Position numbers and translations under genes: made by a program
Shown here: positions 29,371 to 39,453 of the stretch, piece after piece
How the letters are laid out: each line of letters begins with the position of its first letter
Numbering within the stretch: the stretch's first letter is position 1
Assembly: GCF_007197645.1 (NCBI RefSeq)
Contig: NZ_VKGK01000012.1
Coordinates: 1-64,000 of the forward strand
Reading direction: 5' to 3'
Length of the DNA: 64,000 nucleotides
From: Shewanella hanedai
GTDB taxonomy: Bacteria > Pseudomonadota > Gammaproteobacteria > Enterobacterales > Shewanellaceae
Notes under the pieces: generated by a model
Databases searched by the model: none
What the model was told of the DNA's origin: nothing
What the model saw: only the letters and a program-made list of their open reading frames with translations

Positions 29371-29445
29371 TGGGATATCGCCAAGCGGTAAGGCACCGGG
29401 TTTTGATCTCGGCATTCCCAGGTTCAAATCCTGGTATCCCAGCCA
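29371..29445 (+). tRNA. tRNA-Gln (anticodon TTG), copy 2
   Basis: Same sequence as copy 1, with the same upstream spacer (gcttaggcga..gtttaaa..gttagat). Confidence 0.97.
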
Positions 29446-29544
29446 TTTTTAAAAGGTTAATTTTTTGACCTTGTCTTAGTAGCAATTAGGTTCTTACCTT
29501 TTTATATTACAGATGAAGCAAGGAAACTTGCACTGAAATTCGAT

Positions 29545-29629
<85 letters not shown>

Positions 29630-29650
29630 TCGAGTTTTAACAAGATTTAT

Positions 29651-29725
29651 TGGGGTATCGCCAAGCGGTAAGGCACCGGGTTTTGATCTCGGCATTCCCA
29701 GGTTCAAATCCTGGTACCCCAGCCA
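29651..29725 (+). tRNA. tRNA-Gln (anticodon TTG), copy 3, variant acceptor
   Basis: Differs from the other three Gln copies by tggggta at the 5' end and taccccа-type pairing at the 3' end. One acceptor A-T pair has become G-C, so pairing is kept. The gap to the preceding tRNA-Leu is only 21 bases. An intrinsic terminator follows. Confidence 0.96.
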
Positions 29726-29728
29726 TTT

Positions 29729-29752
29729 TAGACCTGTCTTCGGCAGGTTTTT
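29729..29752 (+). terminator. Terminator inside the tRNA cluster
   Basis: The stem gacctgtc / ggcaggt with a tight TTC-type loop is followed by six T. It should stop part of the transcription before the last Leu-Gln pair, which has no obvious new promoter. Confidence 0.75.
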
Positions 29753-29782
29753 TCATCTTAATCAAGATGTAAAACTAGATAT

Positions 29783-29826
29783 AGCATTGGATGGTAGTGT
29801 TGATGTTAGGCACTCTGTTTTTCTGC
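29783..29826 (+). pseudogene. tRNA-Leu 5'-half relic C
   Basis: The sequence agcattggatggtagtgttg then atgttaggcactctg resembles relics A and B and, more distantly, the tRNA-Leu 5' half. It is the most decayed of the three and again lies directly before an intact tRNA-Leu. Confidence 0.45.
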
Positions 29827-29835
29827 TAGTGCAGT

Positions 29836-29920
<85 letters not shown>

Positions 29921-29965
29921 TTTATTAAAAAGTAGTTCGCTTAGGCGAGTTATTAAAAGTTAGAT

Positions 29966-30040
29966 TGGGATATCGCCAAGCGGTAAGGCACCGGGTTTTG
30001 ATCTCGGCATTCCCAGGTTCAAATCCTGGTATCCCAGCCA
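29966..30040 (+). tRNA. tRNA-Gln (anticodon TTG), copy 4
   Basis: Same sequence as copies 1 and 2. It is the last gene of the array, followed five bases later by the terminator. Confidence 0.97.
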
Positions 30041-30044
30041 AATA

Positions 30045-30075
30045 CAAAAAAGCTCGTCTTATGACGGGCTTTTTT
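30045..30075 (+). terminator. Terminator of the tRNA cluster
   Basis: AGCTCGTC, loop TTAT, GACGGGCT and a run of six T, with an A tract on the other side. It lies directly after the last tRNA-Gln. Confidence 0.92.
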
Positions 30076-30297
30076 GTGTCTGAAATAAACTCACTAGCCC
30101 TCCGCTACATTCACCCAAACGTTATCTCTTTCGATCACAGTCTAATTTCCTAAGCCCTTACTTATATTCGATTGGCATATTGGCTTCGCTCATTAGTTTA
30201 AGCTCTTCATACGCTTATCAGTCGCATTGTTGTGGCTTGATAGGGGAAGGTGTCGCGAATCAAACTATGATAGCTGTGAGCTTTGTGTGCGAAGTTA

Positions 30298-30563
30298 ATA
30301 CCAATCAGTATAAGAAGTTGATCTACTCAGAGTGTTTTTTGGCAAACTAATTCAAGGCGAATGGATGACATAATGGTTATTCCCTTTTAAGTTCATTCAA
30401 CGTAGAAGTAGGCAGCCAAAAACACTCCTTACAGGCGAGTTTTAGCGGTTCTACTCCTGTGTTAACGAGCTTAACCGTAGAATAACTATGCTCTTCACTC
30501 GTTGCCTTGCTTCAGGACCGCTAAACTCTCGCTGAGCGATCAAATCTTTATACTGATTGGTAT
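30298..30563. repeat. MITE-like inverted-repeat element, copy B
   Basis: A 266-base element with near-perfect terminal inverted repeats: ATACCAATCAGTATAAG at the left and its inverse (tttatactgattggtat) at the right. The interior matches copy A at 5720-6033. No coding capacity is convincing. From 30076 to 30297 and from 30564 to 30676 I see no gene. Confidence 0.8.
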
Positions 30564-30676
30564 AAGAGGTGAGGGATTGGTTTGTCTTGATGACTCAAAG
30601 TGTAACTGATGTCATCGTTACAACTCGCTATGAAAGGAAGTGTCATCGTGGTTTGCACTGCATTGTTTTATGGGCA

Positions 30677-30708
30677 TAAAAAAACGCACTCATTGAGTGC
30701 GCTTTTTG
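30677..30708 (-). terminator. Intrinsic terminator of prs
   Basis: On the minus strand GCGCACTCA and TGAGTGCG form a stem followed by seven T. It starts about 22 bases after the prs stop. Confidence 0.9.
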
Positions 30709-30729
30709 ATGTAACAAGCAGTAAATTAA

Positions 30730-31677
30730 TTAGTGCTTAAACATCGCTGAGATTGACTCTTCGTTGCTTACGCGACGAATTGCTTCAGCCATTAAGGTCG
30801 ACATCGTCAACTGAGTGACTTTATCAAGTGCCTGGATCTCTTTGCTCAATGGAATGGTGTCAGTTACGATCACTTCATCAATAACTGATTCAGCGATGTT
30901 TTTGGCAGCATTACCTGAGAATACTGGATGAGTCGCATAAGCGAATACGCGGTTAGCACCATGCTCTTTCAAAGCTTCAGCAGCTTTACAAAGGGTTCCA
31001 CCAGTATCGATCATGTCATCAACGATAATACAGTCACGGCCTTGTACGTCACCAATGATATGCATCACTTGTGCAACGTTTGCTTGAGGACGACGTTTAT
31101 CGATAATCGCTAGATCTGAATCATCAAGAAGTTTGGCAACAGCACGAGCACGTACAACACCGCCAATATCAGGAGAAACAACAACTGGGTTATCAAGGTT
31201 CTTAGCCAACATATCTTCAAGTAGCACAGGGCTACCAAATACGTTATCAACAGGAACGTCGAAGAAGCCTTGGATCTGTTCAGCATGAAGATCACAAGTT
31301 AGTACACGGTCAACACCTACACTAGATAGGAAGTCAGCCACTACTTTCGCTGTAATAGGCACACGAGCACTACGAACACGACGATCTTGACGAGCGTAGC
31401 CGAAGTAAGGGATAACTGCTGTAATACGACCAGCTGAAGCACGACGAAGCGCATCAACCATAACGATAAGTTCCATTAGATTATCGTTTGTCGGTGCACA
31501 AGTAGATTGAATGATAAATACATCCGCACCACGTACATTCTCGTTTATCTGGACACTGATTTCGCCGTCACTGAAAACGCCAACATCCGCGTCTCCAAGT
31601 TTACAAAATAGACGGTCAGCTATTTTCTTAGCGAGACTAGGTGTTGCGTTACCGGCAAAAAGTTTAATGTCAGGCAC
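30730..31677 (-). CDS. prs: Ribose-phosphate pyrophosphokinase
   Basis: Makes PRPP from ribose 5-phosphate and ATP for purine, pyrimidine, histidine, tryptophan and NAD synthesis. The PRPP motif [14 protein letters not shown] and the flexible-loop region RRPQANVAQ are visible. The start is best placed at the GTG at 31677, with a GAGG site eight bases upstream, giving [11 protein letters not shown] and 315 residues as in E. coli. The frame opens nine codons earlier at an ATG without such support. Confidence 0.97.
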   Translation of the reverse strand: MPDIKLFAGNATPSLAKKIADRLFCKLGDADVGVFSDGEISVQINENVRGADVFIIQSTCAPTNDNLMELIVMVDALRRASAGRITAVIPYFGYARQDRRVRSARVPITAKVVADFLSSVGVDRVLTCDLHAEQIQGFFDVPVDNVFGSPVLLEDMLAKNLDNPVVVSPDIGGVVRARAVAKLLDDSDLAIIDKRRPQANVAQVMHIIGDVQGRDCIIVDDMIDTGGTLCKAAEALKEHGANRVFAYATHPVFSGNAAKNIAESVIDEVIVTDTIPLSKEIQALDKVTQLTMSTLMAEAIRRVSNEESISAMFKH

Positions 31678-31742
31678 TGTATCAACCTCAGGCGTATGCT
31701 TCATTTATTGGCTGGGGTAAAAAATACCCCAGAAAGTATTCT

Positions 31743-32597
31743 TTAAAGTTGCGCTAAACGTAACTCTAAAGGCGATATATTTGTCCCTTTAGCGACAAAG
31801 CCGGTCATGTCACTTGGCAATTTAGCCAAGACATCCATTGCTTGCTGCTGCAGCTCGAATTCCCCGAATATACAAGCGCCGGTTCCTGTCATTCTAGACG
31901 GCGCATATTCTATCAGCCAGCCCAAGGTTTTGGCAACTTGAGGGTGCCTTTTTACGACAAGTTGTTGGCAATCATTTTGCCATTGGCTACTCATGAGTGA
32001 ATTAAGATCTAATTTTGGCGTATTTCGGTTAAGGTCAGGATCTTGAAATATTTCAGCGGTGGATACATGCACGTCAGGGACTAACACTAGGTACCAATAT
32101 TCCTTAGGCGATACTGGTGTGAATTGTTCACCAACACCTTCGGCAAAAGCCGATAAACCATGAATAAAAACAGGTACATCGGCGCCAAGTGATAAACCTA
32201 GTTCAGCGAGTTCGATTCGGCTTAACCCTGTTTTCCAAAGTGCATTTAATGCGACTAAACAGGTGGCTGCATCTGATGATCCGCCACCAATACCTCCTCC
32301 CATTGGTAGACGTTTATCCAGCCAAATTTCAGCACCTTGGCTCGTTCCTGATCTCTTTTGCAGCAATTTTGCGGCACGCAGAATTAAGTTATCGTTATCA
32401 GCGACAACATCGCCGATATTTGAGTGCAATTTGAGTGCAGAACTCTCAGTGACTTTAAAATCTAATACATCACCATGTTCGATAAACTGAAACAGAGTTT
32501 GTAGCTCGTGATAACCGTCTTCACGTCGATGGTTAACATGTAAAAATAGGTTTAATTTAGCGGGAGCTGGCCAGCCAAGTGATACGTGGTTGCTCAT
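31743..32597 (-). CDS. ispE: 4-diphosphocytidyl-2-C-methyl-D-erythritol kinase
   Basis: A GHMP-family kinase of the MEP isoprenoid pathway. The N-terminal [12 protein letters not shown] and the ATP loop [15 protein letters not shown] (about residues 93-107) identify it. Length 284 residues is standard. Its ATG overlaps the lolB stop (ATGA), and prs follows downstream, the conserved lolB-ispE-prs order. Confidence 0.98.
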   Translation of the reverse strand: MSNHVSLGWPAPAKLNLFLHVNHRREDGYHELQTLFQFIEHGDVLDFKVTESSALKLHSNIGDVVADNDNLILRAAKLLQKRSGTSQGAEIWLDKRLPMGGGIGGGSSDAATCLVALNALWKTGLSRIELAELGLSLGADVPVFIHGLSAFAEGVGEQFTPVSPKEYWYLVLVPDVHVSTAEIFQDPDLNRNTPKLDLNSLMSSQWQNDCQQLVVKRHPQVAKTLGWLIEYAPSRMTGTGACIFGEFELQQQAMDVLAKLPSDMTGFVAKGTNISPLELRLAQL

Positions 32598-33238
32598 TTA
32601 GGGCTCTTTTGATTATTTGTTGGTTCTGTTGTCGCGAGTGCCTGCCAGTGGCTGATCTGAATTTTAAGCCTCAGTGGCCCCTTGGTCAGTTGCAATAATC
32701 TAGGTAGCTGAGCGCCGCTCTGTTGCTGCCAACTTTTAAACTCGACTTTCCATGGCGGTGTATCGCTTAAAGAGAGAATGACTTTGGGTCTCAATTGTTC
32801 GTCTTGGCTAATGACCTTATCGTCGACATCTGCTTGCCCTGTTATCCATAACGGCAAAGAGTCGACAGGAATTGACCAACCGGTGATCTCTGTTAGTAAC
32901 TCTTGAGCATCGTGATGTTTATAAACTTTACCGTCGACCTCTAATTTTGCAATGCCATGCTGAGTTGTCAGCGATAACACCGTTGTGCCAAGCATGGTGG
33001 TTAACTTGAGCTCATTGCTGTCTGGTGTATGCAACCAGTAGAGATTAGTACTGAATTTGTCGTCAGGTGTTCTCACCGCAAGTTTGCCTTGCATCTCCCA
33101 TGCTTGGGCTTGTGATACTTGGCTAACGTTTACTGGAATTAGGTCATTTGGCGTCTTGGTGGCACAAGCTGACAGTAAAGAGAGACTGAATATCATCCAG
33201 AGAAGCTTAGTTTTTGTGAAGTAGCTCAAATTATTCAT
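32594..33238 (-). CDS. lolB: Outer-membrane lipoprotein receptor LolB
   Basis: Accepts lipoproteins from LolA and inserts them in the outer membrane. It is itself a lipoprotein: signal [14 protein letters not shown] with the lipobox cysteine near residue 25. The [23 protein letters not shown] segment is typical of the N-terminal beta sheet. Length 214 residues. It is divergent from hemA, as in E. coli. Confidence 0.96.
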   Translation of the reverse strand: MNNLSYFTKTKLLWMIFSLSLLSACATKTPNDLIPVNVSQVSQAQAWEMQGKLAVRTPDDKFSTNLYWLHTPDSNELKLTTMLGTTVLSLTTQHGIAKLEVDGKVYKHHDAQELLTEITGWSIPVDSLPLWITGQADVDDKVISQDEQLRPKVILSLSDTPPWKVEFKSWQQQSGAQLPRLLQLTKGPLRLKIQISHWQALATTEPTNNQKSPK

Positions 33239-33513
33239 CTATTGCTGATATTGAAGGCTAATATGATACGAGGGACTGATAAGAATACAATGGAAATTAG
33301 TAAAATTACTGAAATCCTTGCTCTATCAGACTTGTAAGCATATACCTGTAAAACAGTTATTACGCTTGAAGAGGGAATTTAATTAGAAAAATGAATAAGA
33401 ATTAAGATTATTATTCGGTTTTGTTAAGCATATTCTGTTTTTAGTCTATTCAATTCAGTAGAATGAGTAACAACTCGCAAGATAACCAGACCTTAGAGAC
33501 CAGAACGAGTCAG

Positions 33514-34764
33514 ATGAGCCTTGTAGCAATCGGTATTAATCATAAAACAGCCACGGTCGACCTTCGTGAGAAGGTAGCCTTTGCACCAGACAGAATTCAT
33601 GATGCTATGAAGAGTCTGGCAAAGTGCACTAAGACTGGCGAAGCTGTGATCATATCAACCTGTAATCGAACAGAACTCTACACCAACACAGGTGATGAGG
33701 CTGAGATTATTCGTTGGTTCGAAGAGTATCACCAACTTTCCCATGAAGAGGTCGAGCCTTGCTTATATAAATTTAAAGGCCAAGGAGTCGTTAAACATCT
33801 AATGCGTGTCTCTTCAGGTTTGGACTCCTTGATTTTAGGTGAACCACAAATCTTAGGGCAAGTGAAGCAGTCTTTCGCTAAAGCGAGAGAGGCGGGCTCA
33901 GTTGCCATTACCATGGATCGTTTGTTCCAAAATACGTTTTCTGTCGCCAAAAAAGTGCGTACAGAAACGGAAATTGGTGCAGCAGCTGTGTCGGTAGCAT
34001 TTGCAGCGGTTAGCATGGCCAAACATATTTTCTCCTCTATCAAGTCGACAAAAGTCTTGTTGATTGGTGCGGGTGAAACCATAGAACTAGTGGCAAGACA
34101 CCTAAAAGATAACGGCGTTGCGTCCATGGTCGTTGCAAACCGAACACTTTCACGCGCCGAAGGCATGTGTGAAGAGTTTGGTGCGACAGCTATTACACTC
34201 GAACAGATACCAGATTATCTCGCTCAAGCTGATATCGTGATATCATCTACCGCGAGTCCCTTACCTATATTAGGTAAAGGGATGGTAGAAAAAGCGCTAA
34301 AGCAGCGTCGTCACCAACCAATGTTGTTGGTAGATATAGCAGTTCCTCGAGATATTGAAGCCGAGGTTGCCGACTTAGACGATGCCTTCCTCTATACAGT
34401 GGATGATCTGCAAGGCATTATTGAACAGAATATGGCCTCCCGAAGGGAGGCTGCCGAGCAAGCCGAAATAATTGCTGAAGATGAGTCACATCTTTTCATG
34501 GAGTGGGTACGATCGCTAGAGTCGGTCGACAGTATCCGTGAATACCGTACCCAAAGTATGGCGATAAAAGATGAACTAGTTGAGCGTGCGATCAATAAGT
34601 TAGCCCAGGGCGGTGATAGTGAGCAACTATTGCTTGAACTGGCGAATAAGCTAACGAATAAATTGATCCATGCACCAACTCAAGCCTTAACAGCAGCGAG
34701 CCGCCAAGGCGATTTGAATAGCATTGGCCAGCTTAGAAGTGCGCTCGGATTAGATAAAAACTAA
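33514..34764 (+). CDS. hemA: Glutamyl-tRNA reductase
   Basis: The first step of heme synthesis by the C5 pathway, reducing glutamyl-tRNA to glutamate-1-semialdehyde. The family start [23 protein letters not shown] supports the ATG at 33514; the frame extends 17 codons upstream. The catalytic cysteine is in STCNRTELY (about residue 50), [10 protein letters not shown] follows, and the NADP domain has [10 protein letters not shown]. It is followed by prfA after 13 bases and prmC. The 275 bases upstream to lolB should hold both divergent promoters; I do not pick hexamers with confidence. Confidence 0.98.
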   Translation: MSLVAIGINHKTATVDLREKVAFAPDRIHDAMKSLAKCTKTGEAVIISTCNRTELYTNTGDEAEIIRWFEEYHQLSHEEVEPCLYKFKGQGVVKHLMRVSSGLDSLILGEPQILGQVKQSFAKAREAGSVAITMDRLFQNTFSVAKKVRTETEIGAAAVSVAFAAVSMAKHIFSSIKSTKVLLIGAGETIELVARHLKDNGVASMVVANRTLSRAEGMCEEFGATAITLEQIPDYLAQADIVISSTASPLPILGKGMVEKALKQRRHQPMLLVDIAVPRDIEAEVADLDDAFLYTVDDLQGIIEQNMASRREAAEQAEIIAEDESHLFMEWVRSLESVDSIREYRTQSMAIKDELVERAINKLAQGGDSEQLLLELANKLTNKLIHAPTQALTAASRQGDLNSIGQLRSALGLDKN

Positions 34765-34777
34765 GGTTAGCGTTTTA

Positions 34778-35863
34778 ATGAAGGACAGTGTGATCCGCAA
34801 GCTTGAAGGCTTGCTTGAACGTAATGAAGAAGTGTTGGCTTTGCTAAGTGATCCAAGCGTGATCTCAGATCAGGACCGTTTTCGTGCGCTTTCAAAAGAA
34901 TATTCTCAGCTTGAAGACGTGGTTAAAAGCTTTACCGCTTTTCAACAAGCAACGGAAGATCTTGAAGCCGCAAAAGAGATGCTTAATGAAGATGATCCTG
35001 AGCTTAAAGAGATGGCTCAGGATGAGATTAAAGACGCTAAATCTGTACTAGAAAAGCTAGAAGATGAGCTTCAAATCCTACTGCTTCCTAAAGATCCTAA
35101 CGACAACAAAAATGCTTTCATTGAAATCCGTGCTGGTGCCGGTGGTGATGAGGCCGCTATTTTTGCGGGCGATCTCTTCCGTATGTATAGCCGTTTTTGT
35201 GAAAAAAATCGCTGGCAACTCGAAGTCATGAACGCTAACGAAGGCGAACATGGTGGCTTTAAAGAAGTTATCGTTAAAGTGTCTGGTGAAGGCGTTTACG
35301 GTAGACTTAAATTTGAATCTGGTGGACATCGAGTACAACGTGTTCCAGAAACCGAGTCTCAAGGGCGCGTTCACACCTCTGCATGTACCGTTGTGATCAT
35401 GCCTGAAATTCCAGAATCAGAAGCAATCGAAATTAATAAAGGCGATTTGAAAGTTGATACTTTCCGAGCATCGGGTGCGGGTGGACAGCACGTCAACAAA
35501 ACTGATTCGGCTATTCGTCTTACTCACATCCCAACAGGTATTATTGTCGAGTGCCAAGATCAGCGCTCGCAGCATAAAAACCGAGCTCAGGCTATGAGTG
35601 TGCTAACTGCGCGTATTCAAGCGGTTGAAGATGAGAAGCGTCGTAGTGCAGAAGAGAGCACTCGACGAAATCTTGTCGGCAGTGGTGACCGTTCTGAGCG
35701 TATTCGTACTTATAACTTCCCTCAAGGTCGATTGAGTGAACACAGAATCAACCTGACTCTGTATCGCTTAAACGAAATCATGGAAGGTGAGTTAAACATG
35801 CTTATCGATCCCTTAATACTAGAAAACCAAGCTGATATGTTAGCGGCGTTAGCGGAAGAATAA
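34778..35863 (+). CDS. prfA: Peptide chain release factor 1
   Basis: Recognises UAA and UAG and releases the peptide. The GGQ motif is in [18 protein letters not shown] (glutamine methylated by PrmC). The anticodon-like tripeptide is PET in [15 protein letters not shown], a variant also found in other bacterial RF1. Length 361 residues. The neighbours hemA and prmC are the normal partners. Confidence 0.99.
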   Translation: MKDSVIRKLEGLLERNEEVLALLSDPSVISDQDRFRALSKEYSQLEDVVKSFTAFQQATEDLEAAKEMLNEDDPELKEMAQDEIKDAKSVLEKLEDELQILLLPKDPNDNKNAFIEIRAGAGGDEAAIFAGDLFRMYSRFCEKNRWQLEVMNANEGEHGGFKEVIVKVSGEGVYGRLKFESGGHRVQRVPETESQGRVHTSACTVVIMPEIPESEAIEINKGDLKVDTFRASGAGGQHVNKTDSAIRLTHIPTGIIVECQDQRSQHKNRAQAMSVLTARIQAVEDEKRRSAEESTRRNLVGSGDRSERIRTYNFPQGRLSEHRINLTLYRLNEIMEGELNMLIDPLILENQADMLAALAEE

Positions 35864-35923
35864 TTCGAAAGAATCAATCTTACTCTAAGCTACTTAAGCA
35901 AGGTTTCAAATTAAGGACATCAT

Positions 35924-36766
35924 TTGTACCATACATTATCCGAGGCCCTAGCATGGGCCTCACCTCAGTTGCTTGATGTTTCTGACACTCCTAAGCTTGA
36001 TGCTGAGGTGATGCTACTGCACATCATACATAAACAACGGGGTTACCTTTATACTTGGCCCGATGAGCGTTTAACATCGGAACAGATAACAGACTATACC
36101 AAGATGGTCGCCAGACGTGTTATCGGCACGCCGATAGCCCATATTGTTGGCGAACGTGAGTTTTGGTCACTGCCTTTTATGGTCAATCCGACCACTTTGA
36201 TCCCTCGACCTGATACTGAAATTTTAGTTGAAACGGCGCTTAACTTACCCTTAGCTGAAACAGCTAAAGTGTTGGACTTAGGCACCGGAACAGGGGCTAT
36301 CGCCTTGTCTTTGGCTTATGAAAAGCCTCAATGGCAGATCACAGCGGTTGATAAGATCATCGAAGCGGTAGCGTTGGCAAAAGCGAACCGAGCGCATCTA
36401 AAACTGCCTCAGGTAGAGATTGTGCAAAGTGACTGGTTCGATTCAATTAGCTGTTACGACTTCGATCTTATTGTTTCTAACCCACCTTATATCGATGAGA
36501 CGGATGCTCACCTTGAAGAGGGCGATGTTCGCTTTGAACCTCACAGTGCATTAACGGCATCAGAGCATGGTTTTGCGGATCTGTACCACATTGCAGAATG
36601 TGCTCGAGATTACCTGAAACCAGGTGGATATCTGCTGCTTGAGCATGGTTTTGGGCAAGCGATACAGCTTAGAGATAAGATGATTGAACTTGGCTATGAA
36701 AATGTCGCCACAGTGCGAGACTTTGGTAGCAATGATCGTTGCACACTTGGTCGTTGGCCAAGATAG
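35924..36766 (+). CDS. prmC: Release factor glutamine N5-methyltransferase
   Basis: Methylates the GGQ glutamine of RF1 and RF2. The SAM motif LDLGTGTGAIALSLA and the catalytic NPPY in IVSNPPYIDE are present. The start is a TTG at 35924 with aagga upstream, and no in-frame ATG lies nearby. Length 280 residues compares with 277 in E. coli. A strong terminator follows, so the downstream genes are not part of this operon here. Confidence 0.97.
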   Translation: MYHTLSEALAWASPQLLDVSDTPKLDAEVMLLHIIHKQRGYLYTWPDERLTSEQITDYTKMVARRVIGTPIAHIVGEREFWSLPFMVNPTTLIPRPDTEILVETALNLPLAETAKVLDLGTGTGAIALSLAYEKPQWQITAVDKIIEAVALAKANRAHLKLPQVEIVQSDWFDSISCYDFDLIVSNPPYIDETDAHLEEGDVRFEPHSALTASEHGFADLYHIAECARDYLKPGGYLLLEHGFGQAIQLRDKMIELGYENVATVRDFGSNDRCTLGRWPR

Positions 36767-36800
36767 CCTCTTACGCGATCTTTGAATAAGCTGGATCTGG

Positions 36801-36838
36801 ACGCCATTGGTATTTGTTTATACCAATGGCGTTTTTCT
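36801..36838 (+). terminator. Intrinsic terminator of prmC
   Basis: ACGCCATTGGTAT and ATACCAATGGCGT form a 13-bp stem with a six-base loop and a T run. The stem contains the ATACCAAT core of the dispersed repeat, perhaps by chance or from an old insertion. Confidence 0.88.
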
Positions 36839-36897
36839 TTGTCTAACAACAGTAATGAAAACATGACCGAGTGTGTAATATATCCCTTGAATGTGGC

Positions 36898-37200
36898 TTA
36901 GAGATGTATCACCTCCTTGTAATTCTTGCTAGTCGGCAACCCGCACATTTCATCGTAAGCGCTTTGGTATTCAAGTTCGACGGTATGGTATTGATGACTG
37001 CGGAGGAAATTTTTTGCTTGGGCGAGTGAATTAAAACATCTAATACGCTTCCCCTCACTTAATTCAACGAAGTTGTCTTCACTGTCTATCGTCCCCACTA
37101 GATATTGGTTGGAGTCTGCAACACCAATTATCCTTGGGTAAAGCTGTTGAGTTTGCGATGCTTTTTGATTTAGGCTGCTTTCTTTAACATGAATATCCAT
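36898..37200 (-). CDS. Small protein resembling the DUF6482 family
   Basis: About 100 residues beginning MDIHVKESSLNQKASQ at the ATG at 37200, with an AAGGAG site six bases upstream. The frame opens much earlier (37335) but that part has no support. The pattern YLVGTIDSEDNFVELSEGKRIRCFNSLAQAKNFL and the end YQSAYDEMCGLP recall DUF6482, a family of unknown role. The family name is from memory and should be treated as tentative. It is cytoplasmic, with no signal or membrane segment. Confidence 0.75.
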   Translation of the reverse strand: MDIHVKESSLNQKASQTQQLYPRIIGVADSNQYLVGTIDSEDNFVELSEGKRIRCFNSLAQAKNFLRSHQYHTVELEYQSAYDEMCGLPTSKNYKEVIHL

Positions 37201-37567
37201 CATTTTCTCCTTGGTGGTTAGTAGTGAATACGTTCGAAACATGAAAAAGCTCATAATTTGAACAATTGAGCCCCTGTTTCCCCCAATGCCCCTAAAACGC
37301 ACTTCCAAAAGTGCGATACAGAGCTGATTAATCATATCCGGCGTAACTGTCTGTCTATGGTCGATCTCATCATCTTACCTGTGTTTTTCAGCTTGGGTTC
37401 TTTTAGTTATTCAGCCGTTTTATTGATCAATATTGCTAGTGGTGTTAATTTAACTCTTCGTGTCTTATAAATACTATAAATATTATTTGGTCGATGTGAG
37501 TAGTATTTATTGATGTTGATATGAATTTAATAATCAAAACATGAATATAGAGAATGAAGAGGCAATT

Positions 37568-38737
37568 ATGTACCAACTGAAAAAATCAAAATCAGTTTTA
37601 CTTATGCTTTCCCTAGTAACGGCTGGACTCATTAGCGCAGGTATTAGCGTCGAAACAGAGGCTAAAGAGCAGCCTTCTGGGTTTTATACACGTGGTGATG
37701 TATCAAAAGCACCAGGTACTCGTAGTGGTTATGACAACCCAAACGTGGCTGACTCACAAAAGCCTACAAACTGGGGGAAAAATGTCGATGGTATTGTTGT
37801 GCAGCTAGAGTGGGCATCTTTACAACCGAACTCCCCATTAAGAGCGGGAGAGAGAGCTGCATTAGATACCACTTGGATTGAAAGGGCTATCGATGACATT
37901 GAAACTTGGAATAGTGTTCCTGGGAATAATAAATTAGGCATTAAGCTACGGGTATTTGCTGGTATTTATACTCCACAGTGGGTTAAGAATGAGGCTGGTT
38001 CATCCACGTTGGACTTCAAGGGCAGCAGCTTCGATGGTGATTTCCCCCATTTTTGGAAAACCGCTTTTCAGACTCGATTCAAAGAGCTTCACCATGAATT
38101 GGCTGCTAAATATGATTCAGAGCCGTTAATCAAGGAGGTATCGATATCGGGTTGTATGATAAAAAATGCCGATATGCATCGTGCTCGCGGTGAATATCAG
38201 AATATGAATATCTTGATTGATGCAGGACTCACTTGGCAAAAAGATCGTGCCTGTCAAAACTGGCAAGTAAATGCGGTTGCAGGAAAGTGGGATAATACTT
38301 GGGTATCTGTAGCGCGTCCACACTTCAGAGAGTTTAAAAAGATGTCGTCAAAACCTTCTCGCTCTGACTGGCCATTAAATACCAGCGTGATGAAAGAGAC
38401 TGTTGAGACATGCCGTAAAGCTGGGAGTTGCATCAGTGGTAATAACAGTCTTGAGCAGGAAGATAAAGACGCTGATGCATTTAATAATGATCAACATGCT
38501 ATCTACTATGCTGCGAGTAAATATCGTGGAAGCAGATCCAAGGCTCCGCTCTACTTCCAGACAGATGTTAAGATTATTCAAGGCTCAGGTTTAATTCATA
38601 ATATTATTGGTTGGGGAATTAAGAACAGCCATGTTGAGATGATTGAACTTCCCACTTTGAAGGCGTTTAAAAATTATGATGATAGTTATTTAGGTAGCAG
38701 TGCTATGCAGAAAAAGCGTACTAAGTTAAAGAACTAG
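37568..38737 (+). CDS. Secreted TIM-barrel-like protein of unknown function
   Basis: About 389 residues from the ATG at 37568 (AGAGG site five bases upstream). The signal peptide is VLLMLSLVTAGLISAGISV. The mature part has the rhythm of a glycoside-hydrolase clan A barrel: VDGIVVQLEWASLQP early, then KLGIKLRVFAGIYTPQWV, then FKELHHELAAKYDSEPLIKEVSISG. Where such enzymes have a catalytic glutamate after that strand, this protein has SGCMIKNADMH, without a glutamate. Three further cysteines (ACQNW, ETCRKAGSC) suggest a disulfide. It stands alone between two terminators, with its own leader. I do not assign an enzyme activity. Confidence 0.8.
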   Translation: MYQLKKSKSVLLMLSLVTAGLISAGISVETEAKEQPSGFYTRGDVSKAPGTRSGYDNPNVADSQKPTNWGKNVDGIVVQLEWASLQPNSPLRAGERAALDTTWIERAIDDIETWNSVPGNNKLGIKLRVFAGIYTPQWVKNEAGSSTLDFKGSSFDGDFPHFWKTAFQTRFKELHHELAAKYDSEPLIKEVSISGCMIKNADMHRARGEYQNMNILIDAGLTWQKDRACQNWQVNAVAGKWDNTWVSVARPHFREFKKMSSKPSRSDWPLNTSVMKETVETCRKAGSCISGNNSLEQEDKDADAFNNDQHAIYYAASKYRGSRSKAPLYFQTDVKIIQGSGLIHNIIGWGIKNSHVEMIELPTLKAFKNYDDSYLGSSAMQKKRTKLKN

Positions 38738-38778
38738 CCTTTTAGTTTGTGACTTAATCTATCATTTTGAAACCTGTT

Positions 38779-38817
38779 AAGCCCTAGTTCGAGTTTGACT
38801 GATTTAGGGCTTTTTAT
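38779..38817 (+). terminator. Terminator after the secreted protein gene
   Basis: AAGCCCTA and TAGGGCTT pair across an 18-base loop, followed by TTTTATATTT. Confidence 0.7.
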
Positions 38818-38859
38818 ATTTCAGCGTATGTTTCGTTTTTGGCAGTATGCACGTACCAT

Positions 38860-39291
38860 TTATTCTTTAAGGTGCTTTACCATAAAGTATTTACAGCCTG
38901 TTTTTGGGTAGGCTTGTTGAGTCCATTGAAGTGTATACCCTCTGGCTTCGTAGAAAGGGCGGGCTTGAAAGTTTAGGGTGTCCAAGATTGAGTAGATGCA
39001 ACCTCGTTTTCTGGCGATAGATTCAGCTTCTGCAAGTAATTGAGATCCAATGTTTTGCCCCCTGAGAGATTCGCTGACCCACAGGTTGTCGATCTGAAGC
39101 CAATTCCCAAAGGTGCGGGCTGAGAAACCAGCTAACAGCTCTCCTTCTTTATTTTCTAGCTTAAGCCCAAGTGAAAGGCGCTCTGACACTTCCCAGTTTT
39201 GCCAATTAAATTCAGCAATCTTCTGCTCAATTGTATTGGCAAACTCCTTACTGTCGTCGAGTATAAAAGTTGGGCTCATTAGCGTTTCCAT
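38860..39291 (-). CDS. GNAT-family N-acetyltransferase
   Basis: A 143-145-residue acetyltransferase. The acetyl-CoA loop is LRGQNIGSQLLAEAESIARKRGC, followed by LDTLNFQARPFYEARGYTL, typical of the family. The substrate cannot be told. The ATG at 39291 is preferred over a TTG two codons earlier. It faces the secreted protein gene and is divergent from sirB2. The LDTLNFQA-type end is seen in GNAT proteins acting on small amines, but that is weak evidence. Confidence 0.88.
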   Translation of the reverse strand: METLMSPTFILDDSKEFANTIEQKIAEFNWQNWEVSERLSLGLKLENKEGELLAGFSARTFGNWLQIDNLWVSESLRGQNIGSQLLAEAESIARKRGCIYSILDTLNFQARPFYEARGYTLQWTQQAYPKTGCKYFMVKHLKE

Positions 39292-39453
39292 GTTCAATCA
39301 TCTTGGACACAGCTTAAACCAGATCGAAAAATATCGACAACTGGATTAAAGGTGTTTGTTTTATGGTCACTTGAAGAGATTATGAGCATGATATTGGTGT
39401 AGATTAAGGGGATCAGGTACACTAGCGCCTTTGTCAGCGAAGTAAGTATTGAA

